Made by a program: the position numbers and the translations under genes
In this document: positions 62,776 to 64,000 of the stretch, piece by piece
How positions within the stretch are numbered: position 1 is the stretch's first letter
Layout of the letters: each line of letters opens with the position of its first letter
The notes under the pieces: generated by a model
Seen by the model: only the letters and a program-made list of their open reading frames with translations
Database searches by the model: none
What the model was told of the DNA's origin: nothing
DNA from: Pseudanabaena mucicola str. Chao 1806
GTDB lineage: Bacteria > Cyanobacteriota > Cyanobacteriia > Pseudanabaenales > Pseudanabaenaceae
NCBI RefSeq assembly: GCF_030323025.1
Contig: NZ_CP097329.1
Coordinates: forward strand, 527,001 to 591,000
Direction of reading: 5' to 3'
Length of the DNA: 64,000 nucleotides

Positions 62776-63053
62776 TTCTGTTTGCTGTTATTTTAAGATT
62801 TGTAAATCACGTCTGTTTTTTGTCGCGTTGAGTCATGCTGTGCTGTCGCTTGTTTTATAGTATTTTTTTGCGTAAATAGTATATTTTTGGTTGTATTCAT
62901 TCATTAATTTAATCCAATTTGTCTGTTATAGTTGTTTTAGAGACTTTTTTGTTTTTAATTTGTCGTGTTTGTCTCCTTTGTAACTAAGTGTTAAACTTAT
63001 TGCAAAATCTGTACCTTGAAAATCAAATCATATATACTTTTCAGAACTATAGG
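62776..63053 (+). promoter_or_regulatory. Leader region of CRISPR array 2
   Basis: A 278-base AT-rich non-coding stretch between cas2 and the first repeat. It carries GTACCTTGAAAA at 63011-63022, 31 bases before the first repeat, identical to a segment before array 1. Being next to cas1-cas2 and upstream of the repeats in the GGAAAC-3' orientation, it is the expected site of promoter and spacer acquisition signals. Confidence 0.7.
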
Positions 63054-64000
63054 ATTTCCGACTACCTTTACCCCGCAAGGGGACGGAAACTAAAGATTTA
63101 ATAACGTCTCTAGCAATGCTTTTTGAAGAAATTTCCGACTACCTTTACCCCGCAAGGGGACGGAAACTCGCCCCATTGACGTGCTGCTGTTCGCCAATCA
63201 ATATTTCCGACTACCTTTACCCCGCAAGGGGACGGAAACGAGTCTGCTGGTGTAGTCAACCCCGTAACAGAAACGCTGATTTCCGACTACCTTTACCCCG
63301 CAAGGGGACGGAAACATTACCACATGATCGCGCTATTAGGAACACAAAAAAAATTTCCGACTACCTTTACCCCGCAAGGGGACGGAAACAGCTTGAATAT
63401 CATGGCAACCGATACGGATACCCCAATCAAAATTTCCGACTACCTTTACCCCGCAAGGGGACGGAAACACCATATTGCACTGACAAGACAAAACGGGGTG
63501 CTGAGATTTCCGACTACCTTTACCCCGCAAGGGGACGGAAACAGTTGCCCAGTGTAGCTAAGTTTGAAATTGGTTGAGTATTTCCGACTACCTTTACCCC
63601 GCAAGGGGACGGAAACTACTAATTAACAGTTTGATTTATGACCGAGGCACTTCAAATATGACATTTCCGACTACCTTTACCCCGCAAGGGGACGGAAACT
63701 TTTTCCTGTCTTCAAGCTTAGCCCTCAAGCGTTGACTTGATTTCCGACTACCTTTACCCCGCAAGGGGACGGAAACGATATTGACCGTCACCATAATCGC
63801 CAATATCTACAAGGTCAAATTTCCGACTACCTTTACCCCGCAAGGGGACGGAAACCCCTGACAAGGTAGAAAATAGTTTAGTGTAGGAATTAATTTCCGA
63901 CTACCTTTACCCCGCAAGGGGACGGAAACTGATAGTCATCATTCCATTGAGGTGGGAGAGGCAGTCATTTCCGACTACCTTTACCCCGCAAGGGGACGGA
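63054..64000 (+). CRISPR. CRISPR array 2: 13 repeats of 37 bp, running off the window
   Basis: Repeats start at 63054, 63131, 63203, 63279, 63353, 63432, 63506, 63580, 63663, 63740, 63819, 63893 and 63967; the last is cut at 34 bases by the window end. Each begins ATTTCCGACTACC and ends GGGGACGGAAAC, and the visible copies look identical. Spacers are 40, 35, 39, 37, 42, 37, 37, 46, 40, 42, 37 and 37 bp. The 24 bases at the 3' end of the repeat are the same as in array 1, including the CCCC-GCAA-GGGG hairpin. The lack of repeat decay and the adjacent adaptation genes suggest this is the active array. Confidence 0.98.

Noticed and set aside
63116-63577. Open frames across array 2 (repeated ISDYLYPARGRK and similar)
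   Set aside because: Translations of the CRISPR repeat, not genes.

Overview
The window is cyanobacterial. HIP1 octamers (GCGATCGC) and GCGATCG variants occur throughout, there are palindromic C-rich/G-rich elements of the kind scattered in filamentous cyanobacteria, and protein families are cyanobacterial in style. The genus cannot be fixed from sequence alone; a Pseudanabaena-like organism is a guess. No rRNA or tRNA gene was seen. Almost everything after about 4.8 kb is anti-phage defence: a BREX type 1 system, two type III CRISPR-Cas systems, one adaptation module, two CRISPR arrays and many accessory genes.

Layout. (1) 1-4.6 kb, metabolic edge: the end of a dicluster ferredoxin gene, a lipoprotein solute-binding protein, a flavoprotein gene cut off by an IS1-like fragment, and a carotenoid-isomerase-like flavoprotein. 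(2) 4.8-22.5 kb, BREX: brxB, brxC, pglX, pglZ and brxL on the + strand, with brxA detached at the far end on the - strand, tail-to-tail with brxL. Between pglX and pglZ lie an MNT nucleotidyltransferase with a wrecked HEPN partner, a Uma2 nuclease gene, and an Rpn-type nuclease gene split by an IS66-type element with a clean 8-bp target duplication. (3) 22.9-27.1 kb: SNF2 helicase and SWIM zinc-finger pair. (4) 27.2-42.4 kb, type III-A: a WYL-type CRISPR regulator, csx3-ATPase, a CARF-HEPN gene, a small PD-(D/E)XK gene, cas10/csm1, a Uma2 gene, csm2-csm5, an ABC-ATPase plus DUF4435/TOPRIM pair resembling PARIS, cas6, and array 1 (8 repeats), whose ninth repeat is broken by an IS. (5) 43.6-56.3 kb, type III-Dv: a second csx3-ATPase almost identical to the first, a CARF-nuclease, cas10, cas7-5-11 fusion, cas7-2x, csx19, a VapBC-like pair, cas7-insertion and a CARF gene. 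(6) 56.4-61.2 kb: nucleotidyltransferase, a truncated CARF copy, two more PD-(D/E)XK genes, a full CARF-HEPN gene and two membrane-protein genes on the - strand. (7) 61.4-64 kb: cas1, cas2, and array 2 (13 repeats seen, running off the window).

How it fits together. The two arrays have different 5' repeat halves but an identical 24-nt 3' half with a GNRA-capped hairpin, so the single Cas6 can plausibly process both and load either effector complex. Both Cas10 proteins keep the GGDD cyclase motif and show no HD nuclease motif, so both systems probably act through target RNA cleavage and cyclic-oligoadenylate signalling. That matches the unusual number of sensor or off-switch genes: two Csx3, two CARF-HEPN, one CARF-nuclease and one further CARF protein. 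A family of about 209-residue PD-(D/E)XK proteins sits beside CARF genes at two separate places and is the best candidate for an undescribed type III accessory nuclease. BREX provides a separate, methylation-linked layer. In-frame palindromic insertions in brxC, pglX and pglZ, hairpins just ahead of brxC, brxL and cas1, and three insertion sequences show heavy remodelling of this island.
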